Of a DNA stretch of 64,000 nucleotides, positions 40,762 to 54,100 are shown piece by piece. The DNA is from Spirodela intermedia (lineage: Eukaryota > Streptophyta > Magnoliopsida > Alismatales > Araceae). Numbering within the stretch: the first letter of the stretch is position 1; the number at the start of each line of letters is the position of its first letter. The DNA is taken from positions 3,142,892 through 3,206,891 of the forward strand of contig LR746265.1 of the NCBI GenBank assembly GCA_902729315.2, written 5' to 3'. A model generated the notes under the pieces. The model searched no databases and had not been told where the DNA came from. It worked only from the letters and a program-made list of their open reading frames with translations. The position numbers and the translations under genes were made by a program.

Positions 40762-41326
40762 TGCTGACTGTGCCACGCCCTAAGACGACGACTTCTGCGA
40801 CTCTCGACTAGGACTGACTGTCAACACTGAGCATCGCTCTTCACCGGACGTCTCTGCCTTTGTTGAATCTCCACTCCATCACAACCCACTGGGTTATGCA
40901 GCCCCAAAGGTTAGCTTTGTACCCTTTCCTCTTAAGTTTAATTATCTCTCGAAAGGTTTTCTTGGCTCGTCTCCACTGCCATCAGAAGAATGTAGATAGG
41001 ATATGATAAGTTATCAGATCGTGACTTATGATGCTGCACCAGACTCGTCACAGTTCGTGAGTTGCAGCCTTAGGCTACTTCATGATGACAGTTTTGCTGT
41101 CTATTCAAACGTGGATTGAGAAGGCCTCTCACTTACCATCGTCGAGTGTTTCTTTGGGTTGTCTTGGGTTGATCACGCATATTAGTACGCATGCCTGTGC
41201 TTAGGTTACATGGTCAGACTTAGAGTCTAGGGTCCAAAAATTCTTATTAGATCGGTCTAACTGCCCTATCTCGAGACTCGAGTTTCATTGACCAAGTTTA
41301 AGGGGTTCTTGCCCCGTTCTGCATCA

Positions 41327-43433
41327 ATAATCATCACCATGTAAGAAAAGTTTTAAAGTAAAAATCAATGAAGTCCACAAAAGCACCAATAGAGTAACAA
41401 GAAAATATTTAAATTAATATGACTATTTTAAGATGTTAAAATGACATAAACCTATTTAAGTATAAATAAAGTTAAAGACAAATAAAGATAATGTTGAATG
41501 ATTTTTTTTTTCATCCACATCACTCACAATAGCTTAAGAAGATCTACCCAACTTTCTACAATAAAATGATTGTACATCTTTAAAAAAGTTTCAAAGCTTC
41601 AATCTATACACTCATATGTGCCAACTTATGAATTGAACAACCGAACCTTAAACCTTCAAGTGAGTCATATGAACTAAGCCTTAAGTCATAAGCTAAAGGT
41701 CATCACTCTTCATCAGGCCTTAAGACAATCCAAGTGGTGAGTAAATAAAAGTTAAGACCAAGGCACGAAGTACTAGGAATCAATATACGTATGTGGATGA
41801 TGTTGGATACATGATGTTATGAGAATATTAAATTAACTATATTCCTATTGAGAAATAGTAAAAATCTAGTAAGAGTATCCTTTGATATTAAATGTAGCCC
41901 AAATAGTGATGAAGTAATATAAAATCTATGTAGTAATTATTGTCACATGTGGGAGAAAGAAACTTGGGTGACCTCATAGTGAAAGGAATAGATTTAGATC
42001 AAGTTGTATATAAATTAGATAGATTATGTTGCAACATGTGTCGAAATATATATGTACATACAAAAAACTAAAAGAAAATCTAGGAAATCAATTTACCCTC
42101 ACTCTCTTAATACTTTACCTAGACACAGTGAACCCAACATACTCATCTCTCCCTTGACGTGAGTCCAATTAGTTCATATGTCTATATATGAATGACCCCT
42201 AAAGAGGCCCCTATTTATTTCCATCATTTGGAGCTCAAACAAAGAGTCCATCAAAGTGCTAAAAGAGAAGTTGAAGATGGGGAAGATAATTTGAGGCACC
42301 ATGTAAATGACCAACTCCAAAACAAACCACATCATTTGGATATAAAGAAGAAGGGAAATGAATCAAAAAAATAAATAAAGAAGGGAATGTGAGGGATGAT
42401 CAATGAAAACATTGGAACATTATGACATGGGTCACCTTCACACAACATGAGCTAAAGTCAAATCAAAAGTATGTAGAGGTAAATAATATTAATTTGATAC
42501 TTGTTCTTTTAGAAATTCATATGCAAATATCACCTTGAATTAGATAACAGTATATATCAAATCCCCAAAAAAATACAAAAATCAGAAAAATTAGAACAAA
42601 GCCAAATATGAATACATAACAAATAAAAGCACGGAGCTCTCTATTTTAGAAAGGAGAACCAACATGAGGGGTGAGTGGAATTAAATGGCCCCTAGAGGGG
42701 ATGAGATACTATTTTCATGAAATATTTATGTGTGAAAATGGTTATAAAACTATCATATTTTCAAATGAGTAAATTGAAACATTATTCACCCTTTTTTTTG
42801 AAAAATGAATGTCATAGTAAGGAAATTCTCACTTGCTAGACAAATTTATTAGAGATTAAGGATGAATTGAAAAGAATAAGCAGACTTGAATGTAAAATTT
42901 CTATGGGGAACATAGACAACTATCATGTTATTATTAAGTTCAAATTAGATATAGAATTTCAGCTAGCATGGAGCATGGTAGCGTAGACAATTGAAGGTAT
43001 ATTAATGAGATCAATTTGCTGATCTCCACGCTTTATCCCAAGAGATAAATATTTAAACTTTATGTTTGGATAGGTTTCCCAAGGTTGAAAACTCATTTCT
43101 TAAACCCCCAATCTTTAAAAGTATTATGCTTCCATGAGAGAAAAATTTATTTACACAGACATAGATGTAAAAATAAATATATGCAAGGATGTGTAGAAGT
43201 TAATTTATAAAAGTTCATCTCATAATTTATAATCATATAGAATGAAGAATGTGAAAAAATTATCAAACAAGTTATTGTGGTGTATAAACTCCCAATATAC
43301 AGCCTTTGTTGGAGGTTAGGTCATTTAGTTTAAGAATGAAAAATAAAAATTCATAGAGAATAAATTAGAGATCTTAGAGCCCTGATTCTTAAAAGAGAAA
43401 ATATAATTACTTTTCAACATGAGTCTAAAGGGA
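41327..43433. repeat. AT-rich decayed repetitive DNA between LTR and tandem duplication
   Basis: 2.1 kb with no ORF of note (longest about 60 codons) and no recognisable domain. It continues the same AT-rich block that the solo LTR interrupted. Confidence 0.5.
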
Positions 43434-43998
43434 ACACATTGTACCAAGAAAGGGAAAAGGGGGGGGGGATGAGAGAGGAAAACAAGAAAATAAGAGACTT
43501 ATTGGTTCATGTTAGTAGCAAAGAACCCACTAAATAATAGGTCAGGAAAACTTTTCATTAGGAAAATAACTAAAAAAATAAAAAACAATATTGTAGAGAA
43601 AAAGGGTCAACTTAAAAACAACTTGGAAGTTGACACAAATATAAAGCAAGAGGTAGAGACTCAAATTTAGAAGGGGTCTAACAAAGGAAAGATAGAATTG
43701 TTCAAAAAAGGGAAAAGGGAAAAGACACATTGTACCAAGAAAGGGAAAAGGGGGGGGGGATGAGAGAGGAAAACAAGAAAATAAGAGACTTATTGGTTCA
43801 TGTTAGTAGCAAAGAACCCACTAAATAATAGGTCAGGAAAACTTTTCATTAGGAAAATAACTAAAAAAATAAAAAACAATATTGTAGAGAAAAAGGGTCA
43901 ACTTAAAAACAACTTGGAAGTTGACACAAATATAAAGCAAGAGGTAGAGACTCAAATTTAGAAGGGGTCTAACAAAGGAAAGATAGAATTGTTCAAAA
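43434..43998. repeat. Perfect tandem duplication, 274-bp units, period 291 bp
   Basis: Positions 43434-43707 recur at 43725-43998 without a visible difference, including a run of ten G in each copy. The 17-bp spacer (43708-43724) is AAGGGAAAAGGGAAAAG, a purine run resembling sequence just inside each unit. Perfect identity in otherwise decayed DNA indicates a recent event, or an assembly artefact. Confidence 0.95.
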
Positions 43999-46900
43999 TA
44001 ATGTTATTTCTAAAGCCCTTATTATTTATGTGACACCTCTAAGGGAGAGTTACCTTGATATAGAATCGAGCAGCTCAAGAAACTCTGTTGGAAAGAGGGA
44101 TAGCTACTTGTCCCTCAATCAATAAGAGGAGGTAAATATGCTTGCTCAAGATCACAATAAAAGAACACTTTGAAATCAAAATGAAGAACACTTTGAAATT
44201 CTTCTCCACTCATAGTGGGGAGAACCCTAACAATAAAAGAGAACTCCCCTATCTCCTCCCAAGTAATGGATCCAAAGAAGAAGAAAAATAACCATAAATA
44301 AGTAAGCATTATTTTCGTATGTTAACTATATATCATGAATTAAGAAGGAGATGTCATCTAAAGTTCAAATCAGATTCATTGATATTTCAGAATATGAGGA
44401 AATTAGGGAAGAATAAAAAAAATTCTCTTCTATAAGAAATAGTAAAACTCAAAAGGAGCAGATAGTAAAGGTGAGGACAAGGAGGTGAGATCAAGGAATT
44501 CATGAAAAATAGACTATGAGAATTTGTCAAATGATGAATGTGACTTGGATGAAAGTTGGTCAGGAAAAAAAGATGATATAATTATGATTAAGTTGGAAGA
44601 GTCAAGAGAGGGGACAAATTCAGATATAAATAGAAAATAAGATTGACTAGAACTTAAAAAGTCGATCATCTAAGTCCACTAGGGACTTAGATGATTAAAT
44701 AACCCAAACTAGTTGACCACATGAGAATGGGATATACCTCATATATGGCCAATCAGACTTTGCAAAAGTCACATCTTCTTTTACATCTACCTAAATTACA
44801 AGAGATAATAATGTAGAGAATCAAGAAAATTAGGCACCAAAGACACAAGGAATGAGACTATGATAACAATACAATGAACACTTATGGAATTTTATATCCC
44901 TTACTATAATTTGCATAGATTTTCATAGATCAAGTATTATGTGACTTCAAAGAGGTTGTGTTACCTACAGCTTGAACAAGTATGAAAGTTAATATTCTCA
45001 TTTTAAATTCTATAACATCATACCTTCTACATACTATCAAGTTAGCTCGAATCAATGAAATTAACATTAGAAGACAAGAAAAGATGAATAATTGTGTGGT
45101 CAATGGAATCAAGAATTAAAATCAGTGTAAAGATATGGAAAATATTAAGTATCAACCATATTCATTATTACTCATGTGTATAATATGAGATCTCAAATCC
45201 CTCATGTGGATAAACCTATTCATACTAAGTGATATCATAAAATTTCTGAAAAATGAGGGAAAGGTAGATGTAAAAAATTGAAGACCAAAAAAAGTATGAG
45301 ACATGAGATGCCTAACTCATGAGGAGGAATTGTCCCTTGATAAGGGAGAGTGCCAATATTTGGGGTCCCCTAATCCAAACCATACTCATACAGAGGAAGC
45401 AGTCGATTGCATCTCTAACTAAATTTTTAGAGTGGAACTTAAAATATCTTAAGAGTATGCATAGACCAATGAATATAAGAGATGACATTTTACTTAATAT
45501 TTCATAGCCTTTTTTTGGATTTGATTCTATGATTATTATCTACAATTAGCTCTCACTCTTTTCTATCTAAAAATGATGATTTCAATCACCTATCTGTCAC
45601 AATATTTTTGACTTTCCTCGAGATAGAAGTTGGTAGCACTTTTAATGATATCAACCTCCCCTCCCCTCAAAGTTTAATCAAAATAGTCAAGAATATCCAA
45701 CAAAAAAATATAGAGGGAAGAAAAATCTACTTCGAAAAGTATTTTAGAAAGCCTTTAGATGGATATATATATATATATATATATATCTTAATGGCACTAA
45801 ACCATCTTTTATTTTTTGAGTATTGACACGTCTAGCTGAATACATTAAATTTAGCCATGGTTGGGAGACAACTCGATTTTTTTAATTTTTCTATTATGGT
45901 TTTCACTTTTGTTTTGTGTGTTTTTCTTTTCAATATATCTATAGAGGGGAGAACATACAACCCAATGTCTTTTCTTTTCTATAATTTTTTGTCCTCTATT
46001 GTTATAATTTTATATCCACATAATAACATCAAAGAAATCAAGCATTTGTCATATTTATAGTAGCTTTTTTTTTCCTTTTTTTTTGTTAAACAAACTTTGC
46101 ATATATGAAGAAAGCAGATACAACTATTAAGCACTCTTTCCTAGTACGATTTGAGTGGGGGGGAAGATTGGGGCAAGCCTCCAACTATTTGATAGTGAGG
46201 TACTAGCTAACATACAATACAATTGGCTTCATTTAGGTCTTATATTTTCAACTGCACCTCTCTTATGCATGAATTTTTATTTTTCATTTCGTATGTCATT
46301 GATGACAATTTCAAATTAAGTTGGGAGGTAAGGCATAAGTGAGCAAAATTTCAATCTTAAATTATTTTCTTGAAATGTTTGCTGAAAATATAGACTGCAT
46401 GAGTTTTTTTTTTAGATGACATATTAATGTAGTAACCTTAATATTCTTCATGTGTTGAGCAAAATTCAATGTATTTACTGATTTCATGAAATGTTTAGAT
46501 GACTATGGATAGGTAAAAAAGAATTGTAGTGTACTAAACTATAATATTACACTTTATGTCCATTTCTATATTTCAGTGATAGATTTGATAAGATATACTT
46601 TTTACAATTCAGTAGGCAACACCTAGTCAATATTAAAAAGTTTGTTGAATACTTAAGCTTGAGTGAGATTCTTCTTGTCTCAACTTGAACACCTAAGAGG
46701 AGAAGTATGAAAGTCTTCTATATATCAAAAGAAGTAAAAAGATTATTAGTGTGAAGCCCGAAAGTGAGAAGAAAATACTAAAAAAAGATAGAGTCACAGC
46801 TCAAATAATTAGGTTATTAGATAAAGGAAGTGATCATCCACTCTCTTCTTGTCAGGAAAAAGAAACTTGAGGAAAAAGCTACATGTTCTTATCATATGAC

Positions 46901-49554
46901 ACAAATATGAATTAAGGGCTATTAAACTTTGAATATTAGGAAAAAGGTTAAGGATTGCATAATTGAGAATACTCTTATGTGTTAAATATTTAGTTGATTA
47001 TAAATTTAGATCTTATGCAATGATGAAAATGGAGCTTAAAATGTGTTCGATAGTGGTATCGGATTCTTAACCCATTAAGGCTCATTATCTATCTCTTTCT
47101 TCTCATCTCTCTTTCTTAGTCTCTTCTATATAATCTCATGTACTCCTCTTCTTTCTTAGATGAGGATTATGGATTATAGGGTTTCCTCTCTTGTGTCAAC
47201 AAAATGTATCTAGAGGAGTATTCACACAATGAAAACAAAATTTGACTCTTATGACTCACCATAGAAATTGAGATACATGCTTGACTCAAGTGTCTTCATT
47301 AGAAAATTAGCATTATTTGAAACACATTATTTTTAATTATTTTTGTATTAACTTAATCTTTCTACAATTATTTTTAAGGGACTAAGAATGTTTAAGTTTG
47401 GGAGAGTGTTAATGTATTATTTTTATATGATAATGAAGGTCAAATGTAGGGAAAAAATTACTTGAATGAATAATAATTAAAATTAAATTGAATAAAAACA
47501 AATATATATATTATTATCCATGTTATGAATTTATATGTCAATCTGTGTATTAGTCTTGAGAAATGACCATTTGATGATTTAATTTGTACTAATGTGTATA
47601 TCTAAAGTCAATATCTTGAAAACTATTTTAATTTGCAAAAGAAGTGTAGAAGAATCATAAGGAAATTTTGAATTTTAGTGGATTCATTATAATTTTCAAA
47701 GGAATATTGGGATTGATAGTGGGCTGATTACATCATGCCTAATCCCAATACTTTTCCATTACAATGAAGGGTTTTTAAGAGAAGAGAGAAAGAGAGAGTA
47801 GGGGGAGACATTGAGAGTTAGGGGATGAGAGCACCTGACGTAGGATAACTACGATAGACACATGGTGGGTTGACTAAGGGTAATGTGGGGGTGGATAAAT
47901 CAAGCCACAAAATCACACCACTGATTTGAACTTTTAAATCCAGAGAAAATGATGATGGTGCAGCCCCTTTCCTTAGTCGAGGGCATGAGTATTGTCTTAC
48001 TACCACCACGATAAGTAAATCTCCAATTTTAAAATCTCTAATGTTTAACCATGAGAAGACACAAATCTATTATGTTAAATCCGATGGCGGCGGAAAAACA
48101 CACAAGAAAATACTAGATGAAATAATATGAGTCACTAAATAGTGAAGGAAAGACCTTCAATGCTAATACAATGCAAGGGGAAATGGGCAAATGTGTGGCA
48201 TGGCAGTCATGCACACATTGATAGAGGGCCCTGGCTGCATCAGCTGCTGACAACCTGAAAGCGGGGCCTCACAATGAGTCAACACTCGTCATCATGAATG
48301 TTGTCGTTCATTGTCAGCAATAGATGACAATGTGCTGATTGGTAGATAGTGCGATCGGCGGCAAGGGAAATTAGATGTTTGCTCTTGAATGGTGGATCAC
48401 AAGTGGATGGAAGGGGGAGTTGTGCACTTATGATGGGCAGACAAGCACTGGAGGGTCGCCTCTTAGCAATGGTGGCAGCGGCAGCAGTTACAATGGTGGT
48501 GGTGGCAGCAACGGCGGCAGATGTGAGGAAACCTTAGGACAAACTTTGAAAATGATGTCTAAATTTATAAAATCTGTCCATTACAGTACTAATCCTATAT
48601 ATAGGGTCAAGAATTTGTTAAAGGAAACTAAATGAAAGGAAAAACCTAATAATAAATAAAATTAAAATCTTGGATCCTAAGTTCACAATGTCGACATGAC
48701 ATGATTCTTGTGTTGGCCTTCCCGTCTTGTGGTGGTGCCATCCCTTCAAATGATGAGGTTAGGACATTTGCCCCACCAGCATCACATGGTTACTCTCTAT
48801 GTGACAGGTGGAGATGGTGGTGAGAATGGCTGTGGTGGACAGCAACAGTAGTGGTAAGCTCTCCTACATGACAAGGAGAGAAAGAATAGAGCACAATAGT
48901 AGTGGCGACAGTGGCTGCAAGCTCCCCTCATGTGTGGCATGTACAAGAGGAGCCAATTGTGATGGAGATGTTAGTTGGTATAATGTTCATGATAGCGACA
49001 ATGACGACTTGACCTTCTTTCCCCCATCTCAAATCTCTTATGTGATAGATGGCTATTAGGTTTTTTTACTATTTTTTCACTACTATTTTTCTACAATATA
49101 ATTTCGTACTTGTTATTCCTCTTTAAGTAACACAAGGATCAAAAGAGAATTTTATTTCAATCATTATTATCTTTCTTTACAGCTTTGATTTACTATACCA
49201 TCCCTCTTTATGTTTTGAGTGACACATGAATTTGAAGAGGATTAATTTCTATGCCTTTATTATTTTATTTATTTCATCAATTGATGATGCCTTTTCACCC
49301 CTTTTTAGGTTTTCATTTCATTTTTGTTTGCTTCTAAGTTCTTCTATGAAATTTAATTCTCTTTCTTTTAAGTTTACTCACTCTATCAATTCATATAATT
49401 CATCTTGTTATTTTGATTTAATAAGTATTTGATAAGAAAATTTGATGTTAGGTTTGATAATCATACTTGAGAACTCACTAAATTTTAAAATTATTTTTTA
49501 ATTTCTAAATTCAATATAAATATTCAATTTAATGTGTTTTAATTCAATGATTAT
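43999..49554. repeat. AT-rich decayed repetitive DNA, right part
   Basis: 5.6 kb without a gene. It contains a (TA)n run at about 45762-45786. A PPT-like purine run followed by TG lies at about 47400-47412 (GGGAGAGTGTTAATG), and a possible primer-binding-site relic (GTGGTATCGGATTC) near 47052. These suggest degraded Copia-type LTR pieces, but no LTR pair could be matched by eye. Confidence 0.4.
45762..45786. repeat. (TA)n microsatellite
   Basis: About 12 TA units in AT-rich repetitive DNA. Confidence 0.85.
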
Positions 49555-49735
49555 AATGCTATCACTTGGTCACTTACAACAGTCCTAAGGAGGCCCAAGA
49601 TCCCACAAGATTAGATCAAGTAGATAAAAATAGGGCAACAAGGTGGAAGAGAAAGTGGGCCATTAAGCTGGTTTAGCAGCAACCAGGGAATAGAAGAATA
49701 GGAGAGGACAAAACTCAATTATAAAGATTACCCCC
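49555..49735. repeat. Dispersed repeat, copy C
   Basis: Shares with copies A and B the ordered blocks CACTTA, AGTC-T-AGGAGGCCCAAGA, AAGATTA-ATCA, GCAACAA and CTCAATTATAAAGATTA, in the same orientation but 12.5 kb away. It is followed by CCCCCCTCAAGTTGGA, a string often seen in plant Copia-type elements. Confidence 0.6.
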
Positions 49736-51118
49736 CCTCAAGTTGGAAGGAAGGGAGCAAGAAGAGAGATGAAAACTTAATTAGGAGATCAAGAGAGTGG
49801 CCATCTCAAATTGGCTTTGCTTGGAGGTCCAACATGTCCATCATGTTATCCTCGTCTTTCTCGTTCTTTCTATTGTAATCTCCCTTATTTATACCCCCTT
49901 TCTCATATGAGAATTCTTTATATATTATAAAGGGGACTTTGTTTATAGATATCAAATTATCAAAGGTTATTTTGATCATAAATCTTTGCATTCTCTTATC
50001 TATCGGCAAACGCCTGTCAAGTTCTTGAATTTTTATAATATTTTAAAAGCCCAAATGAAATTATCATATTAGTAAGCTTAGACTGAATTCACAAACCTTG
50101 TAGTCTCAACCAAAGGGTCTCATATCCATTACCTTGTGCATTAGCGACCATGGTTTCTTAGTCACCTTAATTTTGATGCCTAAATCTCATTTATATATTA
50201 AAAAAAAGCATGCAAGTTGATATATGTAGAGGATATTCATGGAATCTTCAATTTATGGTGGATGGTGTGAAATGAATTGATAATTCACTAATACATTTTC
50301 AGGATAGGAAGGACATAATTATAATACATAAGATTGAGGGTTATTAGTGTGATATTTTCTAATAAGAACTTGTAAAGGGTGAATTAAGAATAAAAATAGA
50401 AACATATTCAGAAAAATATGTGTTCCCAGTTTTATCTATGCTGTTTCAGACCTTTTTTCACATATTATATATATATATATGTGTATGTCTTCATTCCACG
50501 TGTTTATTTTGGACGCACATGAAATCAGGCGAGCTAAAATATTTTAGCACCGTTTTGTCTGATTAGCTTTTAGAAAATTGACTTCACAATCCGCGTCTGC
50601 TGGAAGCATCCGACAGAAGTAACCGGAACTCCCGCCTATTTAAGATCCTCGGATGAGGGCCGAGGTTTTACTAGACCACGTCGAGTCGCATCAGACAGAC
50701 TTTCGGGGCAGGGGAGGGATCCAGGAAGACGCGCGACAGCGTGGTTGAAGGGAGAAGAGTCCAAGCGATTAAGATTCCAATCCCCGTGTGGCTTCCTGCG
50801 AAGGGGAGGAGCAATTTAGACGCGGCTACAGATGGGATGAGGGCTGTGGAAAGTAGTTCGGAATCTGTAGATCGAGAAGATGCCCGGAGAGCGTAAAAAG
50901 AAAGGAAGGTAGCGTCACTGAGGACCATCTTTCTCCCTCTTCGTCCTCTGTGGGATAGTCTGCTCCCTCGACGTTGTAGGCGGATCTTGACTCCTCGAAT
51001 CAGGTACCTGCCTCGCATGTGTTATCCAGCAATTTCGATTTCGTAATGATCCCCCCATCGTTTCCTGGTCCTGAGATCTGTGATTATCTTGTACTGGTGT
51101 GGGCGGTGTTTTCAGGAA
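49736..51118. promoter_or_regulatory. LNP upstream region, promoter and 5'UTR
   Basis: Repetitive DNA ends near 50.5 kb. A TATTTAAG box lies at 50637-50644, so transcription probably starts near 50670. A leader of about 330 nt follows, with a likely 5'UTR intron at 51004-51115: donor ATCAG/GTACCTG, acceptor TTTTCAG/GAAATGG. A (TA)n tract at about 50465-50480 marks the edge of the AT-rich block. Confidence 0.5.
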
Positions 51119-54100
51119 ATGGCTGAGGATGGAAAAGAGGAGTCGGCCGCGGTGGTTGACTCTTCGGGGGAGAAATTGCCGCAGACCTCTGATCCGAAGA
51201 AGCGTAAAGGGATCTTGTCACGGATATGGGGGAAAATCTTTAAAGGAGGTGAAGACTACGAGAAAAGGTTGGAATATTTGTCCAAGGAGGAGGCGTCCGT
51301 TCATGTCCGGTTGAAGAGAAGAGCTCAGCGTTGGCGGAAGACTGTCAGGAACATCATAGTCTTCTCTGTGGTCCTGGAGGTGAGTTCCTTGTTCTTCTCC
51401 TCTCACTTCGGATCGGAGTTCGTTTGAAATAAGTCGAGGAGACATGGCGCTGCCTAATGACTGGGGATTTCCTAGAGAACAAGTAAAATGGCCCCGATTC
51501 CATGGAATTTTGCTATCAGTTGATTAGTCGGAGCGTCTGTTTACTTTATTTATGATTCATTTAATTGCCTGCCTATGAATAATATGGCGAGAAACAACGT
51601 GGTCGGGCCGGCGAATTTACTATTGGTTTATTGTCGAACATGTGCATTTGTTTAATTATCTACTGCCCATTCCAGGGACTGCCTAATGCTACGGTATTGT
51701 TGAGTTCTTGAAATCTGGCTTTTGTGTACATTCATCATTGTATGGCAAGCTGAAGATTGTGGACTCCATTTCATAATATGAGAGAATCGTTCAAAATATG
51801 CAAAGATAATAAAAACTTGTCACCATTGCTTTGTTTCCAATACGTGAATATCTATGCATGGACCTTACAGGTCTGTGGTTTATGACACAAAAGGAAACAA
51901 CTAATGCAGAAGTCTAATATGTCACCTGTTTGTTAGAATTCTTTTTGTCATGGATAGTGGAAAATTCTGGAGTTTATCAGAAAATAAGGAGGAGGATAAG
52001 AGGTCCAGTGGATCATTAGTAACTCTCGTTGCTATCAACATTGAATATATTAGAAGTCAACTGTCAGTTTTGTCACATCTAGATATCTGCTTTTCATGTA
52101 AACTGGCGAACACCCAGTTTACATTTCAAGACTTGCACAATGGTTTATATGATTGTGTCTTTAAATCTCACATCATGTCTCTAGGCATTTATGCTCTCTT
52201 CTCCTAGTTAGAAATTGATGGCTTCTCTTTTTTCTTTGGTGGGAAGTAGTTTTTGCTAGAATATTAATTTTCTCCTGGTCACTGTGATAAGCCCAATGGT
52301 CCGTTTTCCTGAGTCAAGTTTTTGATCCTTGGTGATATATACCAGGTAATAGCCGTTGCTTATGCTGTTCTTACAACAAGATCAGTAGATTTGAGCTGGC
52401 AAATGAGGGCATTGAGGGTTCTGCCAATGTTTGCCTTACCTACTCTATCTTCTGCTGTCTATTCAATACTTGTAAGCCTCACAAGAATGCGTAAGTATTT
52501 ATAAATTATGCACACATATTTATAAAAATTGCTTTTCCAGCCATATCTTCATTTTTTTAGTTTTTAACATTTTAAATTTCAGGTTTTTGTTGCTCTGAGA
52601 GCTATTTGTCTGGTTTATTTTGAATTTCAGAGTCGGCAGCTTGTTTTATGATAGAGAACGTTAAAGAAAGGTTTTGAGAGATACTGACATTGAACTACAG
52701 ATCCGCATCCCTGATTTAATAAAAGTCTAACTCAGAGATCTGAAATTATCTGAACTTTCATCTTAGGCCCTATGCCACTATTTCTGTGTGATATTTTAGA
52801 CCTAACTGCCGGGAATTGCCTTCAGATCGTTTATCCACAGATTTTACTAGGCCCTACCTCTGAAGGCCGCTTGTAAACAAGAGAGAACGTACTACGCTTG
52901 TTGTTATGGCTTTTGTGATCCCTTCACTCTTTATTTTCGCTGTTACTTCCACTGTGGAGAAAGATATTGACGAAAAACAGTCATGTTAATCCAAGTGCGC
53001 TCATTCTTCAGAGGAAGTAGTTTTAACCTTCTGGCTACTTCCTTTTTTGGTGCTCAAATATGTCCGCAGAAGTGTATTTTAAGGCTCCCACCAGGAAGAA
53101 AGCATCTATTTGAAAATGCCTCGTTCTGATTATTGGATAGTGGCAGCGAGTTTAATTTGCAGAAAGAATAAATATATGTAAAAAAAATTCGAGCAGGATT
53201 TAATTGTTGCAACATAAAATTGTAATGAGTCATAGTGCAAAATCGCTGGACATGTCTAGCATATTTTTCCCTTGGAAAAATATTTTTCTTTGGATTGGAG
53301 ACGTACTACTTTTGCTCTCCTTTGCTTATCATTATTTCTCCTTTTCTCAACCTCATATGGGGCTGCAATGGTCTAATGCCATTCAAAGGGTCGATATTTA
53401 AGCAGACCATTGTTCCCAGTATTTGATCTGGCACCCGAGTGAGATCCCTTCCTCTGTTGAATGGAAAATTAGGAGGAAGACACTGATTTGGGTGATACAT
53501 ACAAGAAAATATCTCTCACATGTGGATCGTTTTTTAAGATTTTTTTTTTCATCTATAGTTATGGATTTATCATAATAAGAATCTTTCATATTTGGTTGTG
53601 TATAGAATCTTACAGAATGTATCTATCTGTAGTTGACCATAGGGACCGGAAGGCACTTGAAAGGTTAAGAGCTGAAAGGAAAGCAAAGATAGATGAACTT
53701 AAAGAAAGAACCAACTACTACACCACACAACAACTTATTCAGGTGCTCATTCCACCCATTGAATTTCTTATCGATAACTTATCGGGCTCTGGCATCTTCC
53801 CTTTGCAGGCCTTCAACTCTCTTGCCTTATCGACTTCACCTTTTCTCTATACAGAGATACGATCTCGATCCAGCAGCCAAGGCAGCTGCTGCAGCTGTTC
53901 TGGCATCAAAGTTGGGTGCAGACACCGGCATGAAATTCTTTGTAGGAGAAGAATCAAACTCGAACAATTCACCTGGGAAAAGCAGCCACGTTGAGCTGGT
54001 TAAATCTGATGGACTGCGGAATCGGAAACATCCCCATAGAAATAAAAGTGCAGAAAGTGACAAGATCCAGACCCAACTTATCGATGAAATATCCCCTGAT

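Larger units (their letters stand above)
39211..41326. mobile_element. Solo LTR of an LTR retrotransposon (2116 bp)
   Basis: The element begins TGATG and ends CATCA, the reverse complement, giving a 5-bp terminal inverted repeat of TG...CA type. It is flanked by an exact 5-bp direct repeat, ATAAT, at 39206-39210 and 41327-41331. These are the hallmarks of retroviral-type integration. There is no gag-pol, so this is one LTR left after recombination, or a very reduced element. Inside are a U3-like part with three diverged AGGCCCA subrepeats (about 39490-39680), a TATAATGG box at 39752-39759, a very GC-rich segment (about 39880-40800) and an AT-richer tail. The length and ends suggest a Ty3/Gypsy family with long LTRs, which is inference. 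Orientation is taken as plus from the TATA box. Confidence 0.8.

Noticed and set aside
47045-47415. Complete small LTR element with PBS (GTGGTATCGGATTC) and PPT (GGGAGAG)
   Set aside because: The sequences before the PBS-like site and after the PPT-like site do not resemble each other, so no LTR pair exists; at most these are relics.
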